From an uncultured Bacteroidales bacterium (GTDB lineage: Bacteria; Bacteroidota; Bacteroidia; Bacteroidales; UBA932): DNA of 64,000 nt. The notes under the pieces are model-generated. The model was not told the DNA's origin, made no database searches, and saw only the letters and a list, made by a program, of their open reading frames with translations. Positions 37,890 through 47,277 of the stretch are shown piece after piece. Location: assembly GCA_944326335.1 (NCBI GenBank), contig CALVDM010000007.1, positions 1 to 64,000 on the forward strand, read 5' to 3'. The position numbers and the translations under genes are program-made. How positions within the stretch are numbered: position 1 is the stretch's first letter; every line of letters starts with the position of its first letter.

Positions 37890-39731
37890 CTAATCATGGG
37901 AAACTTCCCTCAGCTGGTTCCTGTATGCGGAAAATATCTTGGATTTCGACACGAAGCCGACATAAGTCCTGTAACGGTCCACCACAGGCAGGTTCCAGGC
38001 ATCCGTCTTCTCGAACTTCTTCATCACGCTGTCCATCTTCTCGTCGACATAGACGTATTCCGGAGAGGATTTCATGTAGTTATAGACATGCATCCTGTCA
38101 AGCAGTTCCTTCTTGAACATGTCCTTCCTTATGTCCTCGAGGGAGACATAGCCCTGGAAATGCTTTCTCGCATCAATGACAGGGAATATGTTCCTCGACG
38201 AGTTTGAGACAGCCTCCACAAGCTCCCCGAGGGTCGCATCTATCTTCACAGGCGTGAAGTCCGACTCTATCAGGTCCGTAATCTTGAGCAGTGTCAGGAC
38301 CGCCTGGTCGCTGTCATGTGTCAGGAGCTCTCCCCTGTTGGCGATACGTTTGGTGTATATCGAATACTGCTCCACCATCCTCGTCGCACCGAATGAAATC
38401 GTGGATGTAAGGATAAGCGGTATGAGCAGCTCGTATCCGCCGGAAATCTCGGCGATAAGGAAAATTGCCGTCATCGGGGCCTGCATCACCCCTGCCATGA
38501 GCCCTGCCATGCCCACAAGCACGGAATTCTGTTCCGGAACGGATACGCCCGAACCTGCAAGCAGGAGATTGACAGTTCTCGAAAGCACGAAACCGGCTAC
38601 AGCACCCACGAAGAGCGTTGGACCGAATGTACCTCCCACTCCGCCTCCTGCGTTGGTGAAAGTCATGGAGAACACCTTCAGAAGGAGGATGAGCAGGAAG
38701 AAAATCGGTACAGCCCATGGGGTGTTCATAAAGAATCCGAGCACTGTCCTGTTCTCGAAATATATCTCCCGACCGTTCAGCAGGACCGACAGCGAATCAT
38801 ATCCTTCGCCGTAAAGCGGCGGAAAGAGGAATATCAGCAGGCCGAGACCGACGGCGCAAAGGAACCATCTCCTGTAAGGGCTCGTGACGGACTTAATCCT
38901 GTCCTCAAGCCAGAGCGTCGTCCTTGTGAAATATATCGAACAGCCTGCACAGAACAGCCCGAGCAGAATATAGAACGGGATGTTGCGCATGGTGAACTCG
39001 GACAGCGTGCATTCGAACGGCAGGGAATCCCCGAGGAACAGGTACGACACCACGGTCGCCGACACAGTGGAAAGCAGCAGCGGCAGTATGGATGACATCG
39101 AGATGTTGAAAAGAAGTATCTCGAGGGTGAAGAGCACTCCGGCAAGAGGCGCCTTGAATATGCCTGCCACGGCTCCTGCAGCCCCGCAGCCGAGAAGGAT
39201 AGTGATGTTCCTGTAGGAAAGGCCCATCTTGCGTCCGATGTTGGACCCGATGGCCGCTCCCGTATAGACGATTGGAGCCTCCGCTCCGACGGAACCGCCG
39301 AGACCGATGGTCACGGAGCTCGCAACGAGTGAAGACCACATGTTGTGAGGCCGGATTCTGGACTCGTTCTTCGAAACGGCAAGCAGGACCTTCGTGACCC
39401 CATGCCCGATGTTGTCATGAATCACATAGCGGACGAAGAGCATCGAAAGGAGCATCCCCAGTCCGGGGAACACGAGATACATCACGTTGTAACCCGAGCC
39501 TGTGCCCGGAAAAGACACCGCAGCATGATGTATCCATTCGATTGCCAGCTTCAGGAGCACTGAAGCAAGTCCGCAGAATATACCCACGACAAGAGAAAGG
39601 ACCAGGACCTGATCCTTTTCAGACATTCTCTGAAGCAGTCGTCTGAAAAACGCGAAAAAGCGGCCGGTCCTCTTGTCTGTCTTCAATTCAGGTCTTCTGT
39701 TGTGCTCAGTCAAGATCAGACTCCTGGACAT
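37890..39731 (-). CDS. ClC-family chloride channel/transporter with C-terminal CBS pair
   Basis: The protein of about 613 residues has the ClC fold: the gating-glutamate motif appears as GSVGAEAPIVYTG, and the GGTFGPTLF motif matches GxFxP. Two CBS domains follow (DLIESDFTPVKIDATLGELV; YMKSSPEYVYVDEKMDSVM). It moves chloride, possibly in exchange for protons. The start is ambiguous: ATG codons at 39749, 39737, 39734 and 39731, and a TTG at 39713 giving MTEHNRRPE, are all in frame. I list 39731. The 5' end overlaps the preceding gene. Confidence 0.87.
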   Translation of the reverse strand: MSRSLILTEHNRRPELKTDKRTGRFFAFFRRLLQRMSEKDQVLVLSLVVGIFCGLASVLLKLAIEWIHHAAVSFPGTGSGYNVMYLVFPGLGMLLSMLFVRYVIHDNIGHGVTKVLLAVSKNESRIRPHNMWSSLVASSVTIGLGGSVGAEAPIVYTGAAIGSNIGRKMGLSYRNITILLGCGAAGAVAGIFKAPLAGVLFTLEILLFNISMSSILPLLLSTVSATVVSYLFLGDSLPFECTLSEFTMRNIPFYILLGLFCAGCSIYFTRTTLWLEDRIKSVTSPYRRWFLCAVGLGLLIFLFPPLYGEGYDSLSVLLNGREIYFENRTVLGFFMNTPWAVPIFFLLILLLKVFSMTFTNAGGGVGGTFGPTLFVGAVAGFVLSRTVNLLLAGSGVSVPEQNSVLVGMAGLMAGVMQAPMTAIFLIAEISGGYELLIPLILTSTISFGATRMVEQYSIYTKRIANRGELLTHDSDQAVLTLLKITDLIESDFTPVKIDATLGELVEAVSNSSRNIFPVIDARKHFQGYVSLEDIRKDMFKKELLDRMHVYNYMKSSPEYVYVDEKMDSVMKKFEKTDAWNLPVVDRYRTYVGFVSKSKIFSAYRNQLREVSHD

Positions 39732-40068
39732 CATCATCGGACGACGCATACTGGGCGATGTTGTCGTCAGGCAGGTCTCCGCTGTCCGGTCCGTTCTCCG
39801 CCGAAGTGTCCTCGTCCTCCCCGTCCAGCCATCGCTCTATGTCCTCGGCATCGTCTGTCTTCACTTTTATCTTTACAAGGTATATTGCTGACGGAATCTC
39901 AACTGTCACTGCATAGAATGATGTCCCGTCTGGTTTGTCGTATTTCAAGAGATCCGGAAGATAGTCCGAGAATCCTTTCGGATACTTTTCGGCGAATGCT
40001 GCAGCCAACTCCTCAGACATGTTCTCATAACTTACTACAGCTCTCTTCTTCTGACTGCTCTGTTCCAT
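39706..40068 (-). CDS. Small acidic protein of unknown function
   Basis: The 120-residue protein has no signal or membrane segment. The first half is folded-looking (RAVVSYENMSEELAAAFAEK, YPDGTSFYAVTVEIP-like strands, YLVKIKVK), and the last 45 residues are very acidic and probably disordered (WLDGEDEDTSAENGPDSGDL onward, ending VQESDLD). Its end overlaps the start of the ClC gene. I do not recognise a family; similar small proteins occur in Bacteroidetes, but I cannot name one. A TATAATTG in the 78-base gap upstream is one base off the -7 consensus. Confidence 0.6.
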   Translation of the reverse strand: MEQSSQKKRAVVSYENMSEELAAAFAEKYPKGFSDYLPDLLKYDKPDGTSFYAVTVEIPSAIYLVKIKVKTDDAEDIERWLDGEDEDTSAENGPDSGDLPDDNIAQYASSDDDVQESDLD

Positions 40069-40145
40069 GATGGTCCTGTACTTTTGATTTCGTTATTTTC
40101 CGATGCAATTATAGAACATTTTTCGGAATCGGAAGTAATTTTTTT

Positions 40146-41867
40146 TCACTTTTTGACGAAGAAAAAAGATTTTTGTTTCCTTTTCATTCCGATATCTCTT
40201 TCGACAAAAACTTTCCTCATCGTAGAGGGGTCAATACCAGTGTAATACATCACAGAAGAAGTTGTCATCGGGGTCGGCGTGAAATCCTGCACCTGCTCTG
40301 TCCTGATACCTTTCAGTGCCGGATTCTCCGACAGCCTGCGCATCTCCTCCATGCCGCATCCGGGGTGTCCGGATATGAAGTACGGAACCAGCACGCAATG
40401 CTTCCCAGACCTCCTGACAATCCTGTCAAATTCCGACCTGAGCCTCGCGAACAGGCTGAAGGAAGGTTTCGACATCAGCTTCAGCACCTTGTCCTCGGTA
40501 TGCTCGGGAGCCACCTTCAGTATTCCCGACGTGTGCTCCGTTATCAACTCCTCGAGATAAGGGCGGGACGTGCTGTCCACATATCCGTCCTCGCCGAGGA
40601 AAAGGTCGTACCTGATTCCGCTGCCGATGTAGAAATGCCGGATGCCTTTCATGGCTGAAATCCTGGAATAAAGGGCGAGCAGCCTCCCGTGGGAACGGTC
40701 GAGATTGCGGCACGGACGCGGGAAGAGGCACGATTTCCTGCGGCATTTCCCGCAAAGTTCCGGGTCGCGCCCTTTCATCCCGTACATGTTGGCCGTAGGA
40801 GCCCCCACATCCGAAATATTTCCGGCGAATCCCGGTATGTTCCGGAGCTTCCCTATCTCGGCAAGCACGGACTTCTCGGAGCGTGACTGTATGAATTTGC
40901 CCTGATGTGCCGCGATGGTGCAGAAACTGCATCCTCCGAAACATCCCCTGTGGGTGTTTATCGAGAATTTTATCATTTCGTATGCGGGGATGTGCCTGCC
41001 CTTGTATCTCGGATGCGGCAGCTTGGTGAAAGGAAGGTCCCAGAACGAATCCATCTCGGCTTCGGTAGCCGGAGGATACGGAGGGTTGACCCTGACATAT
41101 CCGTCACCGCAAGGCTCCACGATTACTCCCGGGCTCATCATGTTGGCTATGGTCTCTATCATGTGGAAATTCTCGGCGAAAGCCACCTTGTCTGCGGAGC
41201 ATTCCTCAAAGGAGTGCAGGACAGTGGCATCGGCCGGATAGCTGCTGCCGCTCATGAAGACTGCAATCTGAGGGATTTTCCTTATGGACGAGGCGTTCCT
41301 GCCGGCCTCGACAGCCCTTGTCAGTTCGAGCATGGTCCTTTCACCCATCCCGTAGGAAAGATAGTCTGCCCCGCTCTGGACCAGTATGGACGGTAGCAGC
41401 CTGTCCTGCCAGTAATCGTAATGGGTGAGCCTCCTCAGGGAAGCCTCGATGCCTCCGATTACAACCGGGACATCCGGATAGAGTCTCTTCAGAATCCGGG
41501 TATAGACGGTGACGGCATAGTCCGGACGCTGCCCGGCTTTCCCGAGAGGGGTATATGCATCGTTGCTGCGGAGCCGTCTGGATGCCGTGTAATGGTTCAC
41601 CATGGAATCCATCGCTCCGGAGTTGACTCCGAAATAGAGTCTCGGCCTTCCGAGCTTGCGGAAATCCCTCAAATCATCGCGCCAGTTCGGCTGCGGCACC
41701 ACTGCAACCCTGTAGCCGTGCTTCTGGAGATACCTCGCTATGACTGCTGTACCGAAAGACGGGTGGTCTATGAAGGCGTCTCCCGTAAAGAGAATCACGT
41801 CAATATAGTCCCACCCGAGTTTCTCGACTTCCTTTGCGGAAGTCGGTATCATGTATGCTTCTTCCAT
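40146..41867 (-). CDS. ygiQ: YgiQ-family radical SAM protein
   Basis: The 573-residue protein has the YgiQ N-terminal domain (LFTGDAFIDHPSFGTAVIAR; FGVNSGAMDSMVNHYTASRR), the radical SAM CxxxCxxC as CFGGCSFC, and a C-terminal region with PTANMYGMKG and several further Cys (CGKCRRKSCLFPRPC). Substrate unknown for the family. It follows argS by 5 bases. An internal start at 41852 (MIPTSAKEV) is possible. Confidence 0.92.
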   Translation of the reverse strand: MEEAYMIPTSAKEVEKLGWDYIDVILFTGDAFIDHPSFGTAVIARYLQKHGYRVAVVPQPNWRDDLRDFRKLGRPRLYFGVNSGAMDSMVNHYTASRRLRSNDAYTPLGKAGQRPDYAVTVYTRILKRLYPDVPVVIGGIEASLRRLTHYDYWQDRLLPSILVQSGADYLSYGMGERTMLELTRAVEAGRNASSIRKIPQIAVFMSGSSYPADATVLHSFEECSADKVAFAENFHMIETIANMMSPGVIVEPCGDGYVRVNPPYPPATEAEMDSFWDLPFTKLPHPRYKGRHIPAYEMIKFSINTHRGCFGGCSFCTIAAHQGKFIQSRSEKSVLAEIGKLRNIPGFAGNISDVGAPTANMYGMKGRDPELCGKCRRKSCLFPRPCRNLDRSHGRLLALYSRISAMKGIRHFYIGSGIRYDLFLGEDGYVDSTSRPYLEELITEHTSGILKVAPEHTEDKVLKLMSKPSFSLFARLRSEFDRIVRRSGKHCVLVPYFISGHPGCGMEEMRRLSENPALKGIRTEQVQDFTPTPMTTSSVMYYTGIDPSTMRKVFVERDIGMKRKQKSFFFVKK

Positions 41868-41872
41868 CAGGA

Positions 41873-43657
41873 TTACATCCTTTCAGGAAGTTCTATGCCG
41901 AGTATGTCCATGGCTTTCACCAGAACCCTGGCGATGGCCGACACAAGCTGGAGCCGGAAATTCAGAATCTGAAGGTCCTCCTCCCTCAATATCGGCGTGT
42001 CGTGGTAATACTGGTTGAACTCCTTGGCCAGGTCGTATGCGTAGTTCGCAATTATGGCAGGCGAATGTGCCTGTCCACCTTCCGCAATTTTGTCCGGGAA
42101 CATGTCGAGCAGCTTGACAAGCCTTATCTCCTTCGGGGAAAGCGTCACACCGGCAGGCACCTCGGCCGTAGGCAGCCCCTTCCCGGCAGCCTTCCTGAGT
42201 ATTGATTTTATCCTTGCATGGGTATATTGGATGAACGGACCGGTGTTCCCGTTGAAGTCGATTGACTCCTTAGGGTCGAAGAGCATGGTCTTCTTCGGGT
42301 CCACTTTGATTATGAAATATTTGAGTGCACCCAGACCGAGCATGCGGAAAAGCCTGTCCTGCTCCTCCCCGTCCATGTCGTCAAGTTTCCCGAGCTCGAG
42401 GGAAGTCTCCCTGGCGGTATTGTACATCTTTTCGATGAGGTCATCGGCATCCACGACAGTCCCTTCCCTCGACTTCATCTTGCCTTCCGGAAGTTCCACC
42501 ATCCCGTAAGAAAGATGGTATATGCTGTCGGCCCATCCGAAACCGAGCTTCCTGAGTATGAGTTTCAGCACCTGGAAATGATAGTTCTGTTCATTCCCGA
42601 CAACGTATATGTGTTCATCGAGGTTGTATTCGCTGAAACGCTGCTCCGCTGTCCCGAGGTCCTGCGTGATATAGACTGATGTCCCGTCTCCCCTGAGAAG
42701 GAGTTTGCGGTCAAGCCCGTCGGACGTGAGGTCGCACCACACCGAGCCGTCCGGCTCAGTCTCGAATATCCCCATGTCAAGCCCTTTCCGGACCAGGGCC
42801 TTTCCGAGAAGGTATGTCTGGGACTCGTAATACGTGCGGTCGAATGAAATCCCGAGAGCCGAGTATGTCTTGTCGAAACCGTCGTAGACCCATCCGTTCA
42901 TCTTCTCCCAGAGAGCCCGGACCTCCTTGTCCCCGCTTTCCCATTTGCGGAGCATCTCCTGCGCTTCCTTGAGTATCGGGGCGTTCTTTTCGGCATCTTC
43001 CCGGGACATGCCATTCCCGACGAGAGAATCCACCTCCTTGCGGTACATGTCGTTGAACGCCACATAATAGTCTCCTACGAGATGGTCACCCTTCTTCCCC
43101 GAGGATTCCGGGGTCTCCCCGTTGCCTGTCCTGAGCCATGCAAGCATGGATTTGCAGATATGGATTCCCCTGTCGTTCACAAGGTTCACCTTAAGGACCT
43201 TGTGTCCGTTGGCCTCGAGGAGCCTGGACACGGACCACCCCAGGAGATTGTTCCTGATGTGCCCGAGATGAAGCGGCTTGTTCGTGTTCGGCGACGAAAA
43301 TTCCACCATTATCGTCTTTCCGGTCGGAGGCAGCTGCCCGAAATCCGCGTCAGCGGAGATGGCGGAGAAAAGCGTCCTCCAGTAACTGTTGGAGAATGTG
43401 AGATTCAGGAAACCCTTCACAACATTGTAGCCTGATATCTCGTCGGTGTTCTCCTTCAGCCAGTCTCCTATCGCAGCCGCAGTGGCTTCCGGAGAGAGGT
43501 GTGAAACCTTGAGAAGGGGAAACACCACGACAGTGTAGTCCCCTTCGAATTCCTTGCGCGTCACCTGCACCTGAAAAGATGCCTGAGGGAGTTCAGTCCC
43601 GTAAAGGGCGGTGACAGCTTCCCTTGTCTTTTCTATGATAAATCTGTCTGGACTCAT
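41873..43657 (-). CDS. argS: Arginyl-tRNA synthetase
   Basis: The 594-residue class I enzyme has the ArgS N-terminal Add1 domain, HIGH motif as HLGHIRNN within SSPNTNKPLHLGH, a KMSK-equivalent region GKMKSREGTVVD, and the DALR anticodon-binding C-terminus ending MDILGIELPERM. It charges tRNA-Arg. It sits between rpoD (13 bases upstream) and ygiQ. Confidence 0.96.
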   Translation of the reverse strand: MSPDRFIIEKTREAVTALYGTELPQASFQVQVTRKEFEGDYTVVVFPLLKVSHLSPEATAAAIGDWLKENTDEISGYNVVKGFLNLTFSNSYWRTLFSAISADADFGQLPPTGKTIMVEFSSPNTNKPLHLGHIRNNLLGWSVSRLLEANGHKVLKVNLVNDRGIHICKSMLAWLRTGNGETPESSGKKGDHLVGDYYVAFNDMYRKEVDSLVGNGMSREDAEKNAPILKEAQEMLRKWESGDKEVRALWEKMNGWVYDGFDKTYSALGISFDRTYYESQTYLLGKALVRKGLDMGIFETEPDGSVWCDLTSDGLDRKLLLRGDGTSVYITQDLGTAEQRFSEYNLDEHIYVVGNEQNYHFQVLKLILRKLGFGWADSIYHLSYGMVELPEGKMKSREGTVVDADDLIEKMYNTARETSLELGKLDDMDGEEQDRLFRMLGLGALKYFIIKVDPKKTMLFDPKESIDFNGNTGPFIQYTHARIKSILRKAAGKGLPTAEVPAGVTLSPKEIRLVKLLDMFPDKIAEGGQAHSPAIIANYAYDLAKEFNQYYHDTPILREEDLQILNFRLQLVSAIARVLVKAMDILGIELPERM

Positions 43658-43670
43658 ATATTCCGGGTCT

Positions 43671-44531
43671 TTAGCCGAGGTAACTCTTCAACAACTTGCT
43701 TCTGGAATTGCTCCTGAGCCTGCGGATAGCCTTTTCCTTGATTTGGCGGACACGCTCGCGGGTGAGACCGAACCTCTCTCCGATTTCTTCGAGGGTCATC
43801 TCCTGGCACCCGATGCCGAAAAAGGACTTCACAATCTCCCTTTCCCTCGGGGCGAGGGTGGAGAGCGCCCTCTCTATCTCCTTGTTGAGCGACTCATTCA
43901 CAAGCCCCTTGTCAGCACTCGGCGAATCGTTGTTCACAAGCACGTCGAGAAGACTGTTGTCCTCCCCTTCCACAAACGGGGCATCCACCGACACATGTCT
44001 GCCGGAAACACGCAGAGTGTCCGCTATCTTGTCCTTAGGGACGTCTATCATCTCCGCGAGCTCCTCGTTGGAAGGCATCCTCTCGTTCTCCTGCTCGAAT
44101 TTCGAGAGAGCCTTGTTTATCTTGTTGAGAGAACCCACCTGGTTGAGAGGCAGACGCACAATCCTCGACTGCTCCGCAAGAGCCTGGAGGATGGACTGCC
44201 TTATCCACCACACCGCGTATGAGATGAACTTGAAACCTCTCGTCTCGTCGAACTTCTCCGCGGCCTTTATGAGCCCGAGATTACCTTCATTGATAAGATC
44301 GGGCAAACTCAGACCCTGGTTCTGGTACTGTTTTGCCACCGAAACCACGAATCTGAGATTTGCCCTTGTAAGTTTTTCGAGAGCGGCCTGGTCTCCCTTG
44401 CGGATGCGCTGCGCGAGCTCAACCTCGTCTTCAACCGTGATAAGCTCCTCGCGGCCTATCTCCTGAAGATATTTGTCGAGAGACGCGCTCTCTCTGTTAG
44501 TGATTGATTTTGTAATTTTTAACTGTCTCAT
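43671..44531 (-). CDS. rpoD: Primary sigma factor of the Bacteroidetes type
   Basis: The 286-residue protein has regions 1.2 ([20 protein letters not shown]), 2 ([40 protein letters not shown]), 3 and 4 ([33 protein letters not shown]). It lacks the long region 1.1 of E. coli RpoD, as expected for the Bacteroidetes housekeeping sigma that reads TTTG/TAnnTTTG promoters, which are frequent in this window. It follows the HtrA gene by 21 bases. Confidence 0.95.
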   Translation of the reverse strand: MRQLKITKSITNRESASLDKYLQEIGREELITVEDEVELAQRIRKGDQAALEKLTRANLRFVVSVAKQYQNQGLSLPDLINEGNLGLIKAAEKFDETRGFKFISYAVWWIRQSILQALAEQSRIVRLPLNQVGSLNKINKALSKFEQENERMPSNEELAEMIDVPKDKIADTLRVSGRHVSVDAPFVEGEDNSLLDVLVNNDSPSADKGLVNESLNKEIERALSTLAPREREIVKSFFGIGCQEMTLEEIGERFGLTRERVRQIKEKAIRRLRSNSRSKLLKSYLG

Positions 44532-44552
44532 ATTAATCGCCTTCCAGCTGAT

Positions 44553-45983
44553 TTACTCAACTCCGAAGCCGAAATAAGACGGTTTTCCGTATGAAGTTAC
44601 ACCTTCTATGAACACAGCCCTCTTCGACTTCTTCGCAATATTAATCACATCCTGAGGCTTGCTCACAGGCTGGTCGTTCACATACAGTATCACAAAGCCT
44701 TCCGAAGCTCCGGCGTCCATTATCTTTCCAGGGCCTACCGAGACTATCTCCACACCTCTTGTGAGGCCGAGTCTCTCGAGCTTATCCTTGTCGGCTTCCT
44801 TGATTTTTGCACCGTAGAATGCCACAGCACCGTCTTCATCGACAGAACCGTTTGCCACCATCGTATCCTTGAACTGGACTTCCAGAACCTTCTCCTTTCC
44901 GTCCCGGATGACAGTCAGCGTGGTCTTGTCTCCCGGTCTGTAGCTGTTCACAGCCTCCTGGACAGCGGCAGCGTTCCTCACCAAGGTGGAATCCACCTTT
45001 ATCAGGACATCCCCGGACTTCACTCCGGCCTGGTCTGCCGCACTTCCCTTCAAAACCTCAGTAATATATACGCCGTCAAATGAAGAAAGTTTCAAATCTT
45101 CAACAATTTTATCGGTAACCGGAGTCATGGTTATGCCCAGTACGGCCCTCTTGACGCTTCCGAAATCTATCAGGTCCTCTGCCACTTTCCTGACCATGTT
45201 GGACGGAATCGCGAAAGAGTAGCCGGTGTAGGAACCGGTCTGAGAGATGATGGCCGTGTTCACCCCGACGAGATTGCCCTTCTTGTCCACGAGGGCTCCC
45301 CCGCTGTTGCCCGGATTCACGGCTGCGTCGGTCTGGATAAAGGACTCTATCTTGAACTCGCCGTCATAGTTCGGCATCGAGCGGCCCTTCGCGCTGACTA
45401 TGCCTGCCGTGATTGTGGAGCGGAGGTCGTACGGGCTGCCTATGGCTATGACCCATTCGCCAAGCCTCAGCTTGTCGGAATCCCCGAACGGGATTACCGG
45501 CAGCCCCTCGGCATCTATCTTTATGATAGCGACGTCTGTAGCCGGGTCTGTCCCGATAAGTTTCGCATCGAAAGTCTTGTTATTGTTGAGAGTGACCTGG
45601 ATTTCCGAAGCCCCCTCCACTACATGGTTGTTTGTCACGATGTAGCCGTCCGGACGGATGATGACACCCGAACCGCTTGCCACCTTCTCACGCTCCTGAG
45701 GTGTCGGGCCGTAGCCGAAGAAGAAATCGAACAGTGAGCCCGGCATCCTGGTGACCATGTCCTTGGCAACCACCTTGACATACACGACCGCATCCACTGC
45801 CGACTCGGCAGCGTATGTGAAGTCCGGATAATCCGAAAGTGACAAATTGACAGTCCTGTACTGCGCCCCGTCCTGGGTGACGACAGTCATCTTCTCCGAT
45901 GTGTCCGCGCTCTTTACAACGGCATAGGCGGTCACTCCGCCCACTATGGCCGACAGGAGAACGACTAAAATACCTTTTTTCAT
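44553..45983 (-). CDS. Periplasmic serine protease of the DegP/HtrA family
   Basis: Starting at 45983 (MKKGILVVLLSAIVGGVTAYAVV) the protein is 476 residues with an N-terminal anchor or signal. The catalytic triad is in IVTNNHVVEGAS (His), ATDVAIIKIDAEG (Asp) and VNPGNSGGALV (Ser). Two PDZ domains follow (SFDGVYITEVLKGSAADQAG; and a shorter second near the C-terminus). It degrades or refolds envelope proteins under stress. It leads the rpoD-argS-ygiQ run. DegP versus DegQ/DegS cannot be decided. Confidence 0.92.
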   Translation of the reverse strand: MKKGILVVLLSAIVGGVTAYAVVKSADTSEKMTVVTQDGAQYRTVNLSLSDYPDFTYAAESAVDAVVYVKVVAKDMVTRMPGSLFDFFFGYGPTPQEREKVASGSGVIIRPDGYIVTNNHVVEGASEIQVTLNNNKTFDAKLIGTDPATDVAIIKIDAEGLPVIPFGDSDKLRLGEWVIAIGSPYDLRSTITAGIVSAKGRSMPNYDGEFKIESFIQTDAAVNPGNSGGALVDKKGNLVGVNTAIISQTGSYTGYSFAIPSNMVRKVAEDLIDFGSVKRAVLGITMTPVTDKIVEDLKLSSFDGVYITEVLKGSAADQAGVKSGDVLIKVDSTLVRNAAAVQEAVNSYRPGDKTTLTVIRDGKEKVLEVQFKDTMVANGSVDEDGAVAFYGAKIKEADKDKLERLGLTRGVEIVSVGPGKIMDAGASEGFVILYVNDQPVSKPQDVINIAKKSKRAVFIEGVTSYGKPSYFGFGVE

Positions 45984-46071
45984 AATATGCTGCATTTAAA
46001 AATTAAACTCCTTTTCCGGAACAAAAGGGACGAAAAAATCAAATAATATGCCATTTTACAGCAAATTTTTG

Positions 46072-46079
46072 TACATTTG
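46072..46079 (+). promoter_or_regulatory. Predicted -7 element for dnaN
   Basis: TACATTTG matches TAnnTTTG, about 75 bases before the dnaN start. No convincing -33 element. No DnaA-box cluster is seen here, so this is not evidently oriC. Confidence 0.4.
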
Positions 46080-46153
46080 CTTGATGTATGAGCGGCCTGC
46101 ACGAATGCCGCGCGCATTTTTCAAGATGATAATCAATAAACCGTAAATTGAAT

Positions 46154-47272
46154 ATGAAACTGGTTGTATCAAGTTCAGAATTGTTGAAAGGGATAATGAC
46201 GGTCGCGAAGGCGATTCCGGCAAAGTCGGCGCTTCCGATTCTCGAGAATTTCCTTTTCGACCTCAAGGGCAATCTGCTGGAAATCACGGCATCCGACTCG
46301 GAGCTGACAATGCGGACAAGCATAGAGGTGGAGAATGCGGAGGAGGAGGGACAGATAGCCATCCCGGCAAAGCACCTTATGGATCTGCTGAAAGAACTTC
46401 CGGACCAGCCGCTTTCAATCAAGACGACAAGCGACACCTCATTCGAGTTCAGCTGGGCGAACGGAGCTTCCACGCTGCCGTATTTCCCGGCCTCGGACTA
46501 CCCTCCGTTCTCGACCACGTCGGATGCGACCGTGTCGCTCGATTTCCCTTCCCAGAGCCTTGTGGACGCCATAGCATCCACCATATACGCCACAGCGGAC
46601 GATGAAATCAGGCCGACAATGAACGGCATATACTTCGACATAGACATGGACTCCACGACTCTCGTTGCATCGGATGCCCACAAGCTCGTGTGCTACACCA
46701 CCAGTGACGTGAAGGCTTCGGAAAAGGCGTCGTTCATCCTCCACAAGAAGCCGGCAGCCATACTCCGCAGCATCATCGGCAAGAACTCCGGCAACGTGGA
46801 AATCACCTTCGACTCCAGCAATGCCGTGTTCAAGTTCGACAACACCATAGTCATCTGCAGGCTCGTGGTGGGGAAATACCCGAGGTACAGGGACGTGATT
46901 CCGCAGAACAACAGCAATGTCATGAAGATAGACAGGCTGCAGCTCCTCAATTCAGTGAGAAGGGTATCCGTCTGCGCCAACAAGGGCTCCAACCATATCA
47001 AGTTCAACCTCAGCGCAGGCTCCCTGGAGATAACCGCACAGGACCTCGGATTCTCGCTCGCGGCATACGAGAAGGTGCCGTGCGAATATGACGGGGACGA
47101 CCTCACTATAGGCTTCAAGTCCACATTCCTCGTGGAGATGCTCAGCAACATAGGCTGCGACGAGGTGCTCATGAAGTTCGCCGACGGGACGAGGCCGGCG
47201 GTCATTGTGCCGTCAGAGGAAGATGAGGAGAGCGGGAAAATCTGCGGAATACTTATGCCAAGCATTGCATAG
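46154..47272 (+). CDS. dnaN: DNA polymerase III sliding clamp (beta subunit)
   Basis: The 372-residue protein beginning MKLVVSSSELLKGIMTVAKA shows the three repeated clamp folds. Domain 1 has KSALPILENFLFDL; domain 2 has EIRPTMNGIYFDID and TLVASDAHKLV; the C-terminus ends GKICGILMPSIA, close to the usual PMR(L/I) end. It encircles DNA for polymerase III. An ATG two codons upstream (46148) is possible. dnaA is not next to it. Five bases separate it from the exonuclease gene. Confidence 0.96.
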   Translation: MKLVVSSSELLKGIMTVAKAIPAKSALPILENFLFDLKGNLLEITASDSELTMRTSIEVENAEEEGQIAIPAKHLMDLLKELPDQPLSIKTTSDTSFEFSWANGASTLPYFPASDYPPFSTTSDATVSLDFPSQSLVDAIASTIYATADDEIRPTMNGIYFDIDMDSTTLVASDAHKLVCYTTSDVKASEKASFILHKKPAAILRSIIGKNSGNVEITFDSSNAVFKFDNTIVICRLVVGKYPRYRDVIPQNNSNVMKIDRLQLLNSVRRVSVCANKGSNHIKFNLSAGSLEITAQDLGFSLAAYEKVPCEYDGDDLTIGFKSTFLVEMLSNIGCDEVLMKFADGTRPAVIVPSEEDEESGKICGILMPSIA

Positions 47273-47277
47273 CTGCC

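Noticed and set aside
46000..46153. Possible replication origin before dnaN
   Set aside because: No dnaA gene and no cluster of DnaA boxes (TTATNCACA) or AT-rich unwinding repeats; the gap is a normal divergent promoter region.
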